Assembly (NCBI RefSeq): GCF_026460985.1
Contig: NZ_JAPKNM010000067.1
Span: 1-64,000 of the forward strand
Reading direction: 5' to 3'
From: Sphingomonas sp.
GTDB lineage: Bacteria; Pseudomonadota; Alphaproteobacteria; Sphingomonadales; Sphingomonadaceae
Length of the DNA stretch: 64,000 nt
Below, piece after piece: positions 9,464 to 20,433 of this stretch (within the stretch, counting starts at the first letter, position 1; every line of letters begins with the position of its first letter). A program made the position numbers and the translations under genes. The notes under the pieces are model-generated. The model was not told the DNA's origin. It saw nothing but the letters and a program-made list of their open reading frames with translations, and made no database searches.

Positions 9464-9478
9464 TTAACCAATATTTCA
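9464..9478 (+). promoter_or_regulatory. CtrA-like box upstream of second EAL gene
   Basis: The sequence TTAA-CCAATAT-TTCA has the N7 spacing of a CtrA site with one mismatch, and its first half TTAACCA resembles the common half-site. It ends 20 bases before the chosen ATG. Assignment is by consensus only. Confidence 0.35.
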
Positions 9479-9498
9479 GGCTTCGAAAGGGGAGCCGT

Positions 9499-10344
9499 AT
9501 GACCGCCACCACGTCCGCTGCCGCGCTCAACCGCGCCGATCCGCGCCTCGACCTCGCCATCGCCTTCCACCCGATGATCGCCAAGGGCACCGACCGTCCG
9601 TTCGCTTGGCAGGCCGTCGCCACCGGCGGCAACGGACGCAGCTTCGCGGCGCTCTCGGCCTCGCTGCTGCCCGAGCAGCGCCCGGCGCTCGAGGCGCGCC
9701 GCATCACGCTGGCGCTGGAGCAGGCCGCCGCGATGGGCATCCACCGCACCGAGGCGCTGATCGCCCTCCCGCTCGGCGCCGCCGCCGGGCTCGCCGAGCC
9801 GCTCCTCTCGCATCTGTTCCGCGCCGCGCTGGCGAACGGCGTCGCCACCGACCGGCTGGTGGTCGAGATCAACGCCGACGAGCGCGGCGACTTGGAATCC
9901 GCCGCGGCGCTCGCCGAGGCCTGCACCCGGCGCGGCCTCTCGGTGACACTCGACGGTTTCGCCGCGGGGCCGATCGCGCTCAAGCTGCTCGCCCGCTTCA
10001 CCCCGCGTTTCGTCAAGCTCGACGCGTCGCTGGTCCGGGGCATCGACGCCAGCACCTCGCGCCGGCTGATGGCCGAGGGCGTGATGCGCCTCGCCCGCAA
10101 CATGGGCGTCACCGTGATCGCGCGCGGCGTCGAACGGCGCGGCGAGCATGACGTGCTCCACGCGATGGGCGTGCGCCACTTCCAGATCGAGACCGCGGCC
10201 CTGCCCCAGCCCGGCCTTCGCCGCGAGCCGCGCAGCACCGTCGCGCAGCCCACGCATCGCCGGCTGGCGCATCGCAATCGCCCCGCCTTCCCGCTGCGCT
10301 CCACGCGCGCTTCCGACATCGCCTTCGTCGCACAGGTTGCGTAG
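9499..10344 (+). CDS. degenerate EAL-domain protein (second of tandem pair)
   Basis: The product is 281 aa. Its domain is the same kind as in the gene before it, but more decayed. The EAL triplet itself is gone (FAWQAVATGG). DDFGTGYSSL reads LDGFAAGPIALKLL, KIDRSF reads VKLDASLVRG, and AEGVE reads ARGVER, so metal-binding acids are replaced. Phosphodiesterase activity is very unlikely. ATG 9499 is chosen over an in-frame start at 9448 because AAAGGGGAG lies just upstream of it. The C-terminal ~45 residues are arginine- and proline-rich and carry no recognisable domain. trmB follows after 25 bp, so the two may be cotranscribed. Confidence 0.75.
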   Translation: MTATTSAAALNRADPRLDLAIAFHPMIAKGTDRPFAWQAVATGGNGRSFAALSASLLPEQRPALEARRITLALEQAAAMGIHRTEALIALPLGAAAGLAEPLLSHLFRAALANGVATDRLVVEINADERGDLESAAALAEACTRRGLSVTLDGFAAGPIALKLLARFTPRFVKLDASLVRGIDASTSRRLMAEGVMRLARNMGVTVIARGVERRGEHDVLHAMGVRHFQIETAALPQPGLRREPRSTVAQPTHRRLAHRNRPAFPLRSTRASDIAFVAQVA

Positions 10345-10369
10345 CGCCGCGGCGACGCTAACAGGCGGC

Positions 10370-11050
10370 ATGGCCGATCCGATCACCATCCGCCGCCTCT
10401 ATGGCCGCGCCAAGGGACACAAGCTCCGTCAGGGCCAGGCCGCGCTCGTCGAGGAGATGCTGCCCCGCGTGAGCGTCCCCGAAAGCGGGCCGCTCGACGC
10501 CGCCACTTTGTTCGGCAAGGATCGCCCGCTCGAGTTCGAGATCGGCTTCGGCGGCGGCGAGCATCTCGCCGGCCAGGCCGCGATGCGGCCCGGACACGGC
10601 TTCATCGGTTGCGAGCCCTTCCTCAACGGCGTGGTCGGCGCGCTCAACCATATCCGCGACGACAAGCTCGACAATGTCCGCCTCCACATGGGCGACGCGC
10701 TCGAAGTGCTCGAACGCCTGCCCGACGCCAGCCTCGACCGGCTCTATCTGCTCCATCCCGATCCCTGGCCCAAGGCGCGCCACGCCAAGCGCCGCATGGT
10801 CAATAACGGCCCGCTCGACCTGATCGCGGCCAAGTTGAAGCCCGGCTGCGAGTTCCGCCTCGGCACCGACGATCCGACCTATTGCCGCTGGTCGATGATG
10901 GTGATGAACCAGCGCCGCGACTTCGTGTGGCAAGCACGCAGCGCCGCCGATTTCCTCACCCGCCCCGCCGACTGGCCCGAGACGCGCTACGAGCGCAAGG
11001 CGCGGCGGCAGGGACACGAGGTCTGGTATTTCCGCTACGTGCGGGTCTGA
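10370..11050 (+). CDS. trmB: tRNA (guanine-N7-)-methyltransferase TrmB
   Basis: The product is 226 aa. It methylates N7 of G46 in the variable loop of tRNAs using SAM. The SAM-binding motif is IGFGGGEHLAGQA near residue 60, followed by FIGCEPFLNGV. The family signature LLHPDPWPKARHAKRRMV near residue 125 corresponds to the usual FPDPWPKxRHxKRR. The C-terminal GTDDPTYCRW and ETRYERKARRQGHEVWYF are also typical. The frame is open upstream into the EAL gene, but ATG 10370 gives the family start. A tRNA gene lies 86 bp downstream. Confidence 0.95.
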   Translation: MADPITIRRLYGRAKGHKLRQGQAALVEEMLPRVSVPESGPLDAATLFGKDRPLEFEIGFGGGEHLAGQAAMRPGHGFIGCEPFLNGVVGALNHIRDDKLDNVRLHMGDALEVLERLPDASLDRLYLLHPDPWPKARHAKRRMVNNGPLDLIAAKLKPGCEFRLGTDDPTYCRWSMMVMNQRRDFVWQARSAADFLTRPADWPETRYERKARRQGHEVWYFRYVRV

Positions 11051-11136
11051 GCCTCATAGGCCGAGCTCCACTGCGGCGGAAGGGTTCCATCCTCCGGTTG
11101 ACCGCCGCGATACCCGCGCCTAGGTGGCGGCAGCGT

Positions 11137-11212
11137 GGGTCCGTAGCTCAGTCGGTAGAGCAAGCGACTTTTAATCGAGAGGTCCCGGGTTCGAATCCCG
11201 GCGGACCCACCA
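11137..11212 (+). tRNA. tRNA-Lys (anticodon TTT)
   Basis: The 76-nt cloverleaf has acceptor stem GGGTCCG/CGGACCC, D stem GCTC/GAGC, anticodon loop CTTTTAA with TTT at 11170-11172, T stem CCGGG/CCCGG with TTCGAAT loop, discriminator A and an encoded CCA. In the anticodon stem AGCGA/TCGAG, the two pairs nearest the core are A-G and G-A mismatches, leaving three Watson-Crick pairs. Identity as lysine tRNA is clear from the anticodon. Confidence 0.95.
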
Positions 11213-11294
11213 ACCTCTCTTGTGCACTGACACAAGTTGGCATTGCCACTCAGTGGGTGCAGCTAGTGCCTAGGCGCGACACAGGCTTGGGCTT

Positions 11295-12707
11295 TCAGGT
11301 CAGTCCGCCTCCGAGCGCCCGATAGAGCTCGACGAGGTTGGCTGCGTGCGTGAGCCGGGCAGTGACCAGCTGCTGCCGTGCGGCATAGGCCGTGCGTTGC
11401 GCGTCGAGGCTGGTCAGGAACGAGTCTACCCCGGTGCGGAAACGGGTGTCGGAAATGCGCGCCGCGATCTGAGCGGATTCGGCGCGCGCATTCTGCGCTG
11501 CCAGTTGCTCGCCGATCGTGCCGCGCAGCGCCAGCGCGTCCGCGACTTCGCGAAACGCGGTCTGCAGCGTCCGCTCATAGGTCGCGATCGCCGCCTTCTG
11601 GCTCGCCTCGGCATAATGGACATTGCCCTTGCGCCGCCCGAAGTCGAAGATCGGCAGGCTCGCGCTCGGGCCTGCCGACCAGCTCTCGCTGCCGCTGCCG
11701 AACAGGCCGGAAAGCGCAGTACTGATCGTGCCGAGCGAGGCGGTGAGCGAGATCGTCGGGAACATCGCCGCGCGTGCGGCGCCGATATTGGCATTCTGTG
11801 CGATCAGCTGGTGCTCGGCCTGGAGTACGTCCGGGCGACGCAGCAGCACCGCCGAGCTGAGGTTCGCGGGGAGGTCCGAAAGGGTATGTACCTCCTCGCC
11901 CAGCCCCTGCGGCAGCAATGCTGGCGCGAGCGGAGCGCCGACGAGCAGCTGGAGCGCATTCTGGTCACGCGCGATCTGGGTCTGGAGCGACGCGATGTCG
12001 TTGCGCGCGCCCTGATAGAGCGTGTCGGCCTGACGCACGGCGAGTTCGGAGCTGGTGCCGATGCGGAATTGCGCCCGAGTGAGCTCGAGCGACTGGCGAT
12101 AGCTCTCCAGCGTGTCGCGGGCGATTGCGAGCTGGTCCTGGTCCGACGCGAGCGTCAGCCAGGCCGAGGCGATCTCGGCGATCAGGCTGATCCGCGCGGC
12201 GCGCTGTGCCTCCTCAGTGGCGAAATACTGCTCGAGCGCGGCGCGGCTGAGGTTGCGCACGCGGCCGAACAGGTCGAGCTCGAACGCCGAAACGCCGACA
12301 TTGGCCGAATAGGTCTCCACGGTGTCGCCACCCGCGGTCCCCCCCGACGCCGTCGCGCCGGCGGCGTTGGCCACCGTCGCCGAGGCCCCTATCCGGACGG
12401 TTGGCAGTTGGTCGGCGCGCTGGACGCGGTATTGGGCGCGCGCCTGGAGGACGTTGGCGGCGGCGATGCGCAGATCGCGGTTATTCTCCAGGCCGAGCGC
12501 GATGGTGTCGCGCAGCTTGGGATCGACGAAGAAATCGCGCCAGCCGATCGTCGACACGTCGGGCGCATCGGTGGCGGCGGGCGGATAGACGCCTCCCTGG
12601 GGCAGCGCGGCGGGGATCGCGCCTTCGGGGCGGACATGCTCCGGCGCGAGGTTGCAGCCGGCGAGCAGCGAGGCGCCCGCCAGCAGCGCGAGGAGAGGCA
12701 TTTTCAT
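11295..12707 (-). CDS. RND efflux outer-membrane lipoprotein (NodT/OprM family)
   Basis: The product is 470 aa and forms the outer-membrane channel of a tripartite RND pump. It begins with a lipoprotein signal, MKMPLLALLAGASLLAGCNLAP, with the lipobox cysteine at about residue 18. Two OEP repeats follow, with the usual VQRADQLPTVRIGASAT and FELDLFGRVRNLSRAALEQYFAT in the first half and AEHQLIAQNANIGAARAAMFPTISLTASLG with FGRRKGNVHYAEA in the second. The start at 12707 lies 4 bases after the stop of the RND gene, and its ribosome site GGAG sits within that gene's last codons. It is the last gene of the MFP-RND-OMF operon. Confidence 0.95.
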   Translation of the reverse strand: MKMPLLALLAGASLLAGCNLAPEHVRPEGAIPAALPQGGVYPPAATDAPDVSTIGWRDFFVDPKLRDTIALGLENNRDLRIAAANVLQARAQYRVQRADQLPTVRIGASATVANAAGATASGGTAGGDTVETYSANVGVSAFELDLFGRVRNLSRAALEQYFATEEAQRAARISLIAEIASAWLTLASDQDQLAIARDTLESYRQSLELTRAQFRIGTSSELAVRQADTLYQGARNDIASLQTQIARDQNALQLLVGAPLAPALLPQGLGEEVHTLSDLPANLSSAVLLRRPDVLQAEHQLIAQNANIGAARAAMFPTISLTASLGTISTALSGLFGSGSESWSAGPSASLPIFDFGRRKGNVHYAEASQKAAIATYERTLQTAFREVADALALRGTIGEQLAAQNARAESAQIAARISDTRFRTGVDSFLTSLDAQRTAYAARQQLVTARLTHAANLVELYRALGGGLT

Positions 12708-12711
12708 CGGA

Positions 12712-15700
12712 TCAGGCTCCCTGCGGCGCCACGGCGCCATGGGTGATGTCGGAGAGCGCCGGCTTGTCCTCGCGGCCATGGCCGAACAGCCGGCTCACGA
12801 CCACGAAGAACATCGGCACGAAAAAGATCGCCAGGACCGTCGCGGAGAGCATCCCGCCCACCACGGCGCGGCCGATCGCGTTCTGGCCGCCGGCGCCCGC
12901 GCCGGTCGAGATCGCCAGTGGCAGCACGCCGAAGATGAACGCCAGGCTGGTCATCAGGATCGGCCGCAGGCGCAGCCTGGCGGCTTCGATCGCCGCGTCG
13001 AACGCGTTCATGCCGGCGCGGACGCGTTCCTCGGCGAACTCGACGATCAGGATCGCGTTCTTGGCCGAGACGCCGATCGTGGTGATCAGGCCCACCTGCA
13101 GGTAGATGTCGTTGTTGAGCCCGGTGAACCGCGCAGCGAGCACCGCGCCGAGCACGCCCAGCGGCACCACCAGCAGCACCGAGATCGGCACCGACCAGCT
13201 TTCGTACAAAGCTGCGAGGCACAGGAACACGATCAGCAGCGACAGCGCATAGAGCGCGGGCGCCTGGCCGCCGGACAGCCGCTCCTCATAGGAGAGGCCC
13301 GTCCATTCGAGCGCCGTGCCGGGCGGCAGCTTGGCATGGATCTCCGCCATTGCCGCCATCGCGTCGCCGGTGCTCACGCCCGGCGCTGCACCGCCCTGGA
13401 GCTGCATCGCCGACTGGCCGTTGTAGCGTGTGAGCTGCACCGGCGCCGTGACCCAGCGGATCGTGGCGAAGGCCGAGAAGGGTGCCATCGCGCCGTTGGC
13501 ACCGCGGACATAGAAGTTGGCGAGATCCTCGGGCGAGCGGCGATAGGGCTCGTCCGCCTGGAGATAGACGCGCTTCACGCGGCCGCGATCGATGAAATCG
13601 TTGACATAGGCGCTGCCCCACGCGCTCGAGATCGCATCGTTGATCGTCGCGATGTCGAGCCCGAGCGCGGCGGCCTTGTCCTGGTCGATATCGACCTTGA
13701 GCTGCGGCGCGTCGTCGAGGCTCACCGGCCTGACCTGCGCGACGCGCTTGTCCTGCATCGCCAGCCCGAGCATCATATTGCGCGCCTGGAGCAGCTTGGC
13801 ATTGCCCATATTGGCGCTGTCGACGAGCCACAGGTCGAAGCCGGTGGCGTTGCCGAGTTCCTGCACCGCCGGCGGCACCAGCGCGAAGATCATCGCGTCC
13901 TTGTACTGCGAGAACGGCCCCATCGCGCGTGCCGCGATCGCCTGCGCCTTATGCTCGGCGCCCTTGCGCTCGTCCCACGGCTTCAAGGCGACGAAGGCGA
14001 GGCCGGCATTCTGCCCCTGCCCCGCGAACGAGAAGCCGCTGACGGTGAAGACCCCCTCGACGCTGTCCTTCTCGGCGGTGAGGAAATGGTCCCGGACCAC
14101 CGCCAGCGCCTTTTCGGTGCGCGGCAGCGTCGCACCGGCCGGTCCCTGGGTCAGCGCGATCAGCGAACCCTGGTCTTCCTCGGGCAGGAAACCCGCGGGC
14201 AGCCGGACGAACACGATCGCCATCACGCCGGCGATCAGCAGATAGACCAGAGCCGAACGCTTCCAGCTGCGCGAGACGCGCGTGACGCCGCCTTCGTACT
14301 TTTGGGTGCCGCGATCGAAGCGGTCGTTGAACCAACGGAAGAAGCGCGCCAGCGGTCCGGTGCCTTCGTGCTTGCCCGGATCGTGCGGCCGCAGGATCGT
14401 GGCGCACAAGGCCGGCGTCAGGATCAGGGCGACGAGCACCGACAGGACCATCGCCGAGACGATCGTGATCGAGAACTGGCGATAGATCACGCCCGTCGAG
14501 CCGCCGAAGAACGCCATCGGCAGGAACACCGCCGAGAGCACCAGGCCGATGCCGATCAGCGCGCCGCTGATCTCGTCCATCGATTTCCGGGCGGCTTCCT
14601 TCGGGCTCAGACCCTCGGTCTGGATCAGGCGCTCGACATTCTCCACGACGACAATCGCGTCGTCGACGAGCAGGCCGATCGCCAGCACCATGCCGAACAG
14701 GGTGAGCGTGTTGATCGAATAGCCGGCGACCGCCATCACCGCGAAGGTGCCGAGCAGCACCACGGGCACCGCGATCGTCGGGATCAGAGTCGCGCGCCAG
14801 TTCTGCAGGAACAGGAAGATGACGAAGAATACGAGCACCACCGCTTCGATCAGCGTGGAGATGACCTGCTTGACCGACAGCCGCACGAACGGCGTGGAGT
14901 CATAGGGGTAGATGACCTTCACGTCGGCCGGGAAGGTCTTGGCGATCTCCGCTACGCGCGCCTTGACCGCGTCGACGGTCGCCAGTGCGTTCTGCCCGGC
15001 GGCGAGCCGCACGCCGAAGCCCGAGGCGGGATGGCCGTTATACTTGACATCGAAGCCGTAATTCTCGGCACCCAACTCGACCCGGGCGACGTCGCGCAGC
15101 CGCACGATCGCGCCGCTGGCGGCGGTCTTCAGACGGATGTTGCCGAACTCCTCGGCGGTCTGCAGCCGCGACTGGACCGAGACGGTGGCGTTGAGCTCCT
15201 GCTCCTTCGAGGCCGGGAGCGCGCCGATCTGTCCGGCCGATACCTGCGCGTTCTGCGCCTGCACCGCGGCGGTCACGTCCGAAATGGCGAGGCCGTAGCT
15301 CTGCAACTTCACCGGATCGAGCCAGAGGCGCATCGCGTACTGGCCGCCGAAGATCATCAGCTCGCCGACGCCGTTGACGCGGCTGACCGGGTCCTGGAGG
15401 CGCGAAACCACCATGTCCGACAGGTCGTTCGCATTGTGTGAGCCGTCTTCGGAATAGAGGCCGACGATCACCAGGAAGCTGGCGGCCGACTTGGCCACCT
15501 GCACGCCCTGGCGCTGGACTTCCTGCGGCAGCAGCGAAGTCGCTGCCTGCAGCTTGTTCTGCACCTGCACCTGGGCGATGTCCGGATCGGTGCCCTGTTC
15601 GAAGGTCAGCGTGATCGAGACCGTTCCCGCCGAGGAAGACGAGGACGAGAAATAGCGCAGATTGTCGATCCCGCGCAGCTGCTGCTCGATGATCTGCGTT

Positions 15701-15882
15701 GTCGTGCGCTCGAGCGTCTCGGCGTCGGCGCCGGGATAATTGGCGCTGACCGTCACGCTGGGCGGCGCGATCTCGGGGAACTGCGCGATCGGCAGGCTGC
15801 GGATCGCGAGCAGGCCGGCGAGCATCAGGATGATCGCGATGACCCATGCGAAGATGGGCCGGTCGATGAAATAGCGTGCCAT
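12712..15882 (-). CDS. RND multidrug efflux permease (AcrB/HAE1 family)
   Basis: The product is 1056 aa. It is the inner-membrane proton-driven pump of the system. The N terminus [27 protein letters not shown] is typical of HAE1 transporters. TM4 carries the proton-relay aspartates in [15 protein letters not shown], and the funnel and porter domains show the normal AcrB layout, including [22 protein letters not shown]. The C-terminal region ([27 protein letters not shown]) is complete. It follows the membrane-fusion gene by 6 bp and overlaps no gene. Drug specificity cannot be told from sequence. Confidence 0.96.
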   Translation of the reverse strand: MARYFIDRPIFAWVIAIILMLAGLLAIRSLPIAQFPEIAPPSVTVSANYPGADAETLERTTTQIIEQQLRGIDNLRYFSSSSSSAGTVSITLTFEQGTDPDIAQVQVQNKLQAATSLLPQEVQRQGVQVAKSAASFLVIVGLYSEDGSHNANDLSDMVVSRLQDPVSRVNGVGELMIFGGQYAMRLWLDPVKLQSYGLAISDVTAAVQAQNAQVSAGQIGALPASKEQELNATVSVQSRLQTAEEFGNIRLKTAASGAIVRLRDVARVELGAENYGFDVKYNGHPASGFGVRLAAGQNALATVDAVKARVAEIAKTFPADVKVIYPYDSTPFVRLSVKQVISTLIEAVVLVFFVIFLFLQNWRATLIPTIAVPVVLLGTFAVMAVAGYSINTLTLFGMVLAIGLLVDDAIVVVENVERLIQTEGLSPKEAARKSMDEISGALIGIGLVLSAVFLPMAFFGGSTGVIYRQFSITIVSAMVLSVLVALILTPALCATILRPHDPGKHEGTGPLARFFRWFNDRFDRGTQKYEGGVTRVSRSWKRSALVYLLIAGVMAIVFVRLPAGFLPEEDQGSLIALTQGPAGATLPRTEKALAVVRDHFLTAEKDSVEGVFTVSGFSFAGQGQNAGLAFVALKPWDERKGAEHKAQAIAARAMGPFSQYKDAMIFALVPPAVQELGNATGFDLWLVDSANMGNAKLLQARNMMLGLAMQDKRVAQVRPVSLDDAPQLKVDIDQDKAAALGLDIATINDAISSAWGSAYVNDFIDRGRVKRVYLQADEPYRRSPEDLANFYVRGANGAMAPFSAFATIRWVTAPVQLTRYNGQSAMQLQGGAAPGVSTGDAMAAMAEIHAKLPPGTALEWTGLSYEERLSGGQAPALYALSLLIVFLCLAALYESWSVPISVLLVVPLGVLGAVLAARFTGLNNDIYLQVGLITTIGVSAKNAILIVEFAEERVRAGMNAFDAAIEAARLRLRPILMTSLAFIFGVLPLAISTGAGAGGQNAIGRAVVGGMLSATVLAIFFVPMFFVVVSRLFGHGREDKPALSDITHGAVAPQGA

Positions 15883-15888
15883 GCGGGC

Positions 15889-17031
15889 CTACTTCGCTTC
15901 CGCCTGCTGGGCGGGCTTGTTGCTGAAGGGCACGGCCTTGACCGGGGTGCCGGGCTGGAGGTTCTGCGCGCCCTCGACGACGACGCGGTCGCCGGGCTTG
16001 AGCCCGCCGGTGACGAGCCAATTGGTGCCGACGGTGCGCGGCGCGGTGAGGATGCGCGGTTCGAGCTTGCCGTCCTGGCCGACCACCAGCGCCACCGGCT
16101 GGCCGCGCTCGTCGCGCGTGACCCCGCGCTGCGGCACCAGCATCGCATTGCTGCGCGTACCCTCGACCAGCTCGGCGCGGACGAACATGCCCGGGAGCAG
16201 CAGCCCGCGCGGATTGGCGAACAGCGCGCGGATCGTCTGGCTGCCGGTGGCGGCGTCGACGGTCACGTCGGCGAACTTCATCGTCCCCTCGACCGGATAC
16301 GTCGTGCCGTCCTCGAGCTTGAGTTGCACGCGCGCAGCGCCGCCGCCGGCGAGGTCGCCGGCCATGATCTGCTGGCGCAGCTTGAGCAGGTCGGTGCTCG
16401 ACTGCTGGATGTCGACATAGATCTGGTCGATACGCTGGATCGTGGTGAGCGGGCTCGCCTGCGCCGCGGTGACCAGCGCGCCGGTGGTGAAGGTCGAACG
16501 GCCGATGCGCCCGCCGATCGGCGCGCGGATCGTGGTGCGTCCGAGGTCGATCTCGGCCGAGCGCAGCGCCGCGGTCTGCGCGGCGACGTCGGCCTGTGCC
16601 TGCTGCGCGGAAGCGACGGCGTTCTCATATTCCTGGCGCGAAATCGCGTTGATCTTGACCAGCTCGCCATAGCGCCGCGCGAGCGCCTGCGACGCGGCGA
16701 TCGCCGAGCGCGCCCGGGTCAGCGCCGCGCGGGCGCTCGCCACCTGCGCCTGATAGGGCGCCGGGTCGATCCGGTAGAGCGGCTGGCCCGCCCGGACCAT
16801 CGCGCCTTCCTCGAACAGTCGCGCAGTGATCAGCCCGTTGACCTGCGGGCGCACGTCGGACGTCTCATAAGCATTGGTCCGGCCCGGCAGCTCGCTGCTC
16901 AGCGTGACCGGCTGAAGCTTGACGGCGACGACGCCGACTTCGGGCGGTCCGGCCGCCGGCTGCTGCTGTTCGCCGGCGCCGCAGCCGGTAAGGAGCAGTG
17001 CGAGGGCAATTGCCGAGGCGGTATTTTTCAT
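15889..17031 (-). CDS. RND efflux periplasmic adaptor (membrane fusion lipoprotein)
   Basis: The product is 380 aa. It has a lipoprotein signal, MKNTASAIALALLLTGCGAG (Cys at about 17), then a lipoyl/barrel-sandwich half (TSDVRPQVNGLITARLFEEGAMVRAGQPLYRIDP), an alpha-hairpin of about 70 residues, a second lipoyl half (GRTTIRAPIGGRIGRS) and beta-barrel/MP domains. It bridges the pump and the outer-membrane channel. The ATG at 17031 is chosen: a longer in-frame start at 17076 would fall inside the operator palindrome. It is first in the three-gene operon and divergent from tetR. Confidence 0.94.
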   Translation of the reverse strand: MKNTASAIALALLLTGCGAGEQQQPAAGPPEVGVVAVKLQPVTLSSELPGRTNAYETSDVRPQVNGLITARLFEEGAMVRAGQPLYRIDPAPYQAQVASARAALTRARSAIAASQALARRYGELVKINAISRQEYENAVASAQQAQADVAAQTAALRSAEIDLGRTTIRAPIGGRIGRSTFTTGALVTAAQASPLTTIQRIDQIYVDIQQSSTDLLKLRQQIMAGDLAGGGAARVQLKLEDGTTYPVEGTMKFADVTVDAATGSQTIRALFANPRGLLLPGMFVRAELVEGTRSNAMLVPQRGVTRDERGQPVALVVGQDGKLEPRILTAPRTVGTNWLVTGGLKPGDRVVVEGAQNLQPGTPVKAVPFSNKPAQQAEAK

Positions 17032-17056
17032 GGGGCTTTCCGCGCAAATATGATAT

Positions 17057-17076
17057 GTGAGTGATCGTTCACTCAC
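17057..17076. promoter_or_regulatory. TetR-type operator between efflux operon and tetR
   Basis: Perfect 7-bp arms GTGAGTG and CACTCAC are separated by ATCGTT. It sits 26 bases before the adaptor start and 69 bases before the tetR start, in the divergent promoter region. The layout and sequence are those expected of an AcrR/TtgR-style repressor site that controls both directions (inference). Confidence 0.75.
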
Positions 17077-17144
17077 ACTTATAGGCGCCTAAAGACGATC
17101 GGGTTTGGCTTGGCAAGCAGATTTTTTGGGAAGAAGGTTAAGAC

Positions 17145-17762
17145 GTGGAGACTTCGGACACGGGCATGTCGGCACGCGCCAACCGCGCCGGGGAGCGCCG
17201 GCAACACCTGCTCGACACCGCCCGCGACTTGTTCGTCGAAAACGGTTTCCACCGCACCGGCATGGCGCAGATCGCCACTGCCTCGGGGATCAAGGTCGGC
17301 CAGATCTACCGCGATTTCGCCAGCAAGGAGGAGATCATCGCGGCGATCTGCGAGGCGGACGTCACCGACTGGCTGCGCGAGGACCTGCTGAGTGCCGCGG
17401 TGGCCGCCAACGACCTCGTCGCCGTCCGCCAGTGGATCGACCGGTTCGGCGCGTCGAGCGATTCGCCTGGTGACGGATCGATGCTGGCAGAGATCGTAGC
17501 CGAGGCATGGCGCAACGAGCGTATCGCCGAGCTCAACCGCAGCATCGACGAGCGCGTACGCGGCAGCCTCGATTCCGCGCTCGCGGCGCTGGCCCCGGCT
17601 CCCGAGCGCGCGCCCGGACGGGCGCTGCTGGTCGAGGCGATCCTGGCGATGGGCTTCGGGATGGAGATGCGGCGCATCATCCGGCCCGAACTGGATGTTG
17701 CCGGGCTCGGCAGAATCATCAACACGATGATCAGTCGCTACATCGACGACGACATGCGATGA
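17145..17762 (+). CDS. TetR family transcriptional regulator of the RND pump
   Basis: The product is 205 aa. The N-terminal helix-turn-helix is classic TetR: RRQHLLDTARDLFVENGFHRTGMAQIATASGIKVGQIYRDFASKEEIIAAI at about residues 17-68. The C-terminal ligand domain is divergent, as is usual. The GTG start at 17145 has AGAAGG 7 bases upstream; ATG 17166 is an alternative. Divergent position and the palindrome at 17057-17076 make it the probable local repressor of the efflux operon. Confidence 0.9.
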   Translation: METSDTGMSARANRAGERRQHLLDTARDLFVENGFHRTGMAQIATASGIKVGQIYRDFASKEEIIAAICEADVTDWLREDLLSAAVAANDLVAVRQWIDRFGASSDSPGDGSMLAEIVAEAWRNERIAELNRSIDERVRGSLDSALAALAPAPERAPGRALLVEAILAMGFGMEMRRIIRPELDVAGLGRIINTMISRYIDDDMR

Positions 17763-17767
17763 TCGCT

Positions 17768-17785
17768 GTCGGGCGCCTGCCCGAC
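17768..17785. terminator. hairpin between convergent tetR and HbpS-like gene
   Basis: A 7-bp perfect stem GTCGGGC/GCCCGAC closes a 4-base GCCT loop just after the tetR stop. There is no T-tract, so it may only be an mRNA end-stabilising hairpin. Confidence 0.35.
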
Positions 17786-17824
17786 GATCGAGAAATGCGC
17801 GGCGCTGCGCGGGAAATGGAGAGA

Positions 17825-18301
17825 CTAGGGCGAAGCGACCGTTGATGCGGCGATTTCCGCATCTTCGACGGCGGTGCCACCCGACACGCCCAAGGCGCCG
17901 ACCACTCGACCGTTGACGATGATCGGCACGCCACCGCCAATTGCGATCACTTCGTCGGACGACAAGAGTACCGTCCGCCCGCCCTGCACCCGCTCCTCCA
18001 TTGCCGCGGTAGCGATCCGCAGACGCGCGGAGGTGCGGGCTTTCTGCTGGGCCAGCCGGATCGAGGCGTAGGGCACGTCATCCATCCTGGCGAAGGCAAC
18101 GAGCTCGCCGGAGGGTTCGACGACCGCGAAAGCCATCTTCAGGCCTTTCGCCGCGCTTTTCTCCATGCCTCGACGGATGAGTGCCAGTGCTTCGTTCACC
18201 GCGATAGGCGACCCGTAACCGCTTGGTTGCGTGGTCGGCGTCTGCGTGGCGGCGGGGCTGGTGGCCAGGAGGGCGCAGACCAGAGCGATCCGTTTCTTCA
18301 T
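17825..18301 (-). CDS. secreted GlcG/HbpS family protein
   Basis: The product is 158 aa with a Sec signal peptide (MKKRIALVCALLATSPAATQ). The mature part is one HbpS/GlcG domain: ALALIRRGMEKSAAKGLKMAFAVVEPSGELVAFARMDDVPYASIRLAQQKARTSA, then IGGGVPIIVNGRVVGALGVSGGTAVEDAEIA. Family members bind haem or small ligands, or accompany glycolate and dehydrogenase systems; the precise role is unknown. ATG 18301 has GGAGG 5 bases upstream. It lies 20 bp downstream of the CMD-cupin gene on the same strand, so it is probably the last gene of that operon. Confidence 0.88.
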   Translation of the reverse strand: MKKRIALVCALLATSPAATQTPTTQPSGYGSPIAVNEALALIRRGMEKSAAKGLKMAFAVVEPSGELVAFARMDDVPYASIRLAQQKARTSARLRIATAAMEERVQGGRTVLLSSDEVIAIGGGVPIIVNGRVVGALGVSGGTAVEDAEIAASTVASP

Positions 18302-18321
18302 TCGAACCTCCAGTCCTCGGC

Positions 18322-20294
<1,973 letters not shown>

Positions 20295-20394
20295 GATTTT
20301 CAGGCCTTTCGCTTGCGACGCGCCCGAGCGCCTCTCGCGTTCTAGTTAGCCCGTTGCCGCTCATGCGATTAGGCAGGGTAAATCTCTTGGGCCT

Positions 20395-20409
20395 ATGACA
20401 AGGCGTCAT
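20395..20409. promoter_or_regulatory. palindrome in LysR/aldo-keto reductase divergent promoter
   Basis: ATGAC-AAGGC-GTCAT, with perfect 5-bp arms, lies 24 bases upstream of the chosen lysR ATG. It is a candidate LysR autoregulatory site. An in-frame ATG at 20395 falls inside it, which argues for the later start. Confidence 0.4.
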
Positions 20410-20433
20410 GAAACGCGAAAAGCTGGAGCGATC

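Noticed and set aside
12652..15441. 929-codon open frame on the plus strand
   Set aside because: Antisense to the RND permease; the translation is low-complexity with no family resemblance.
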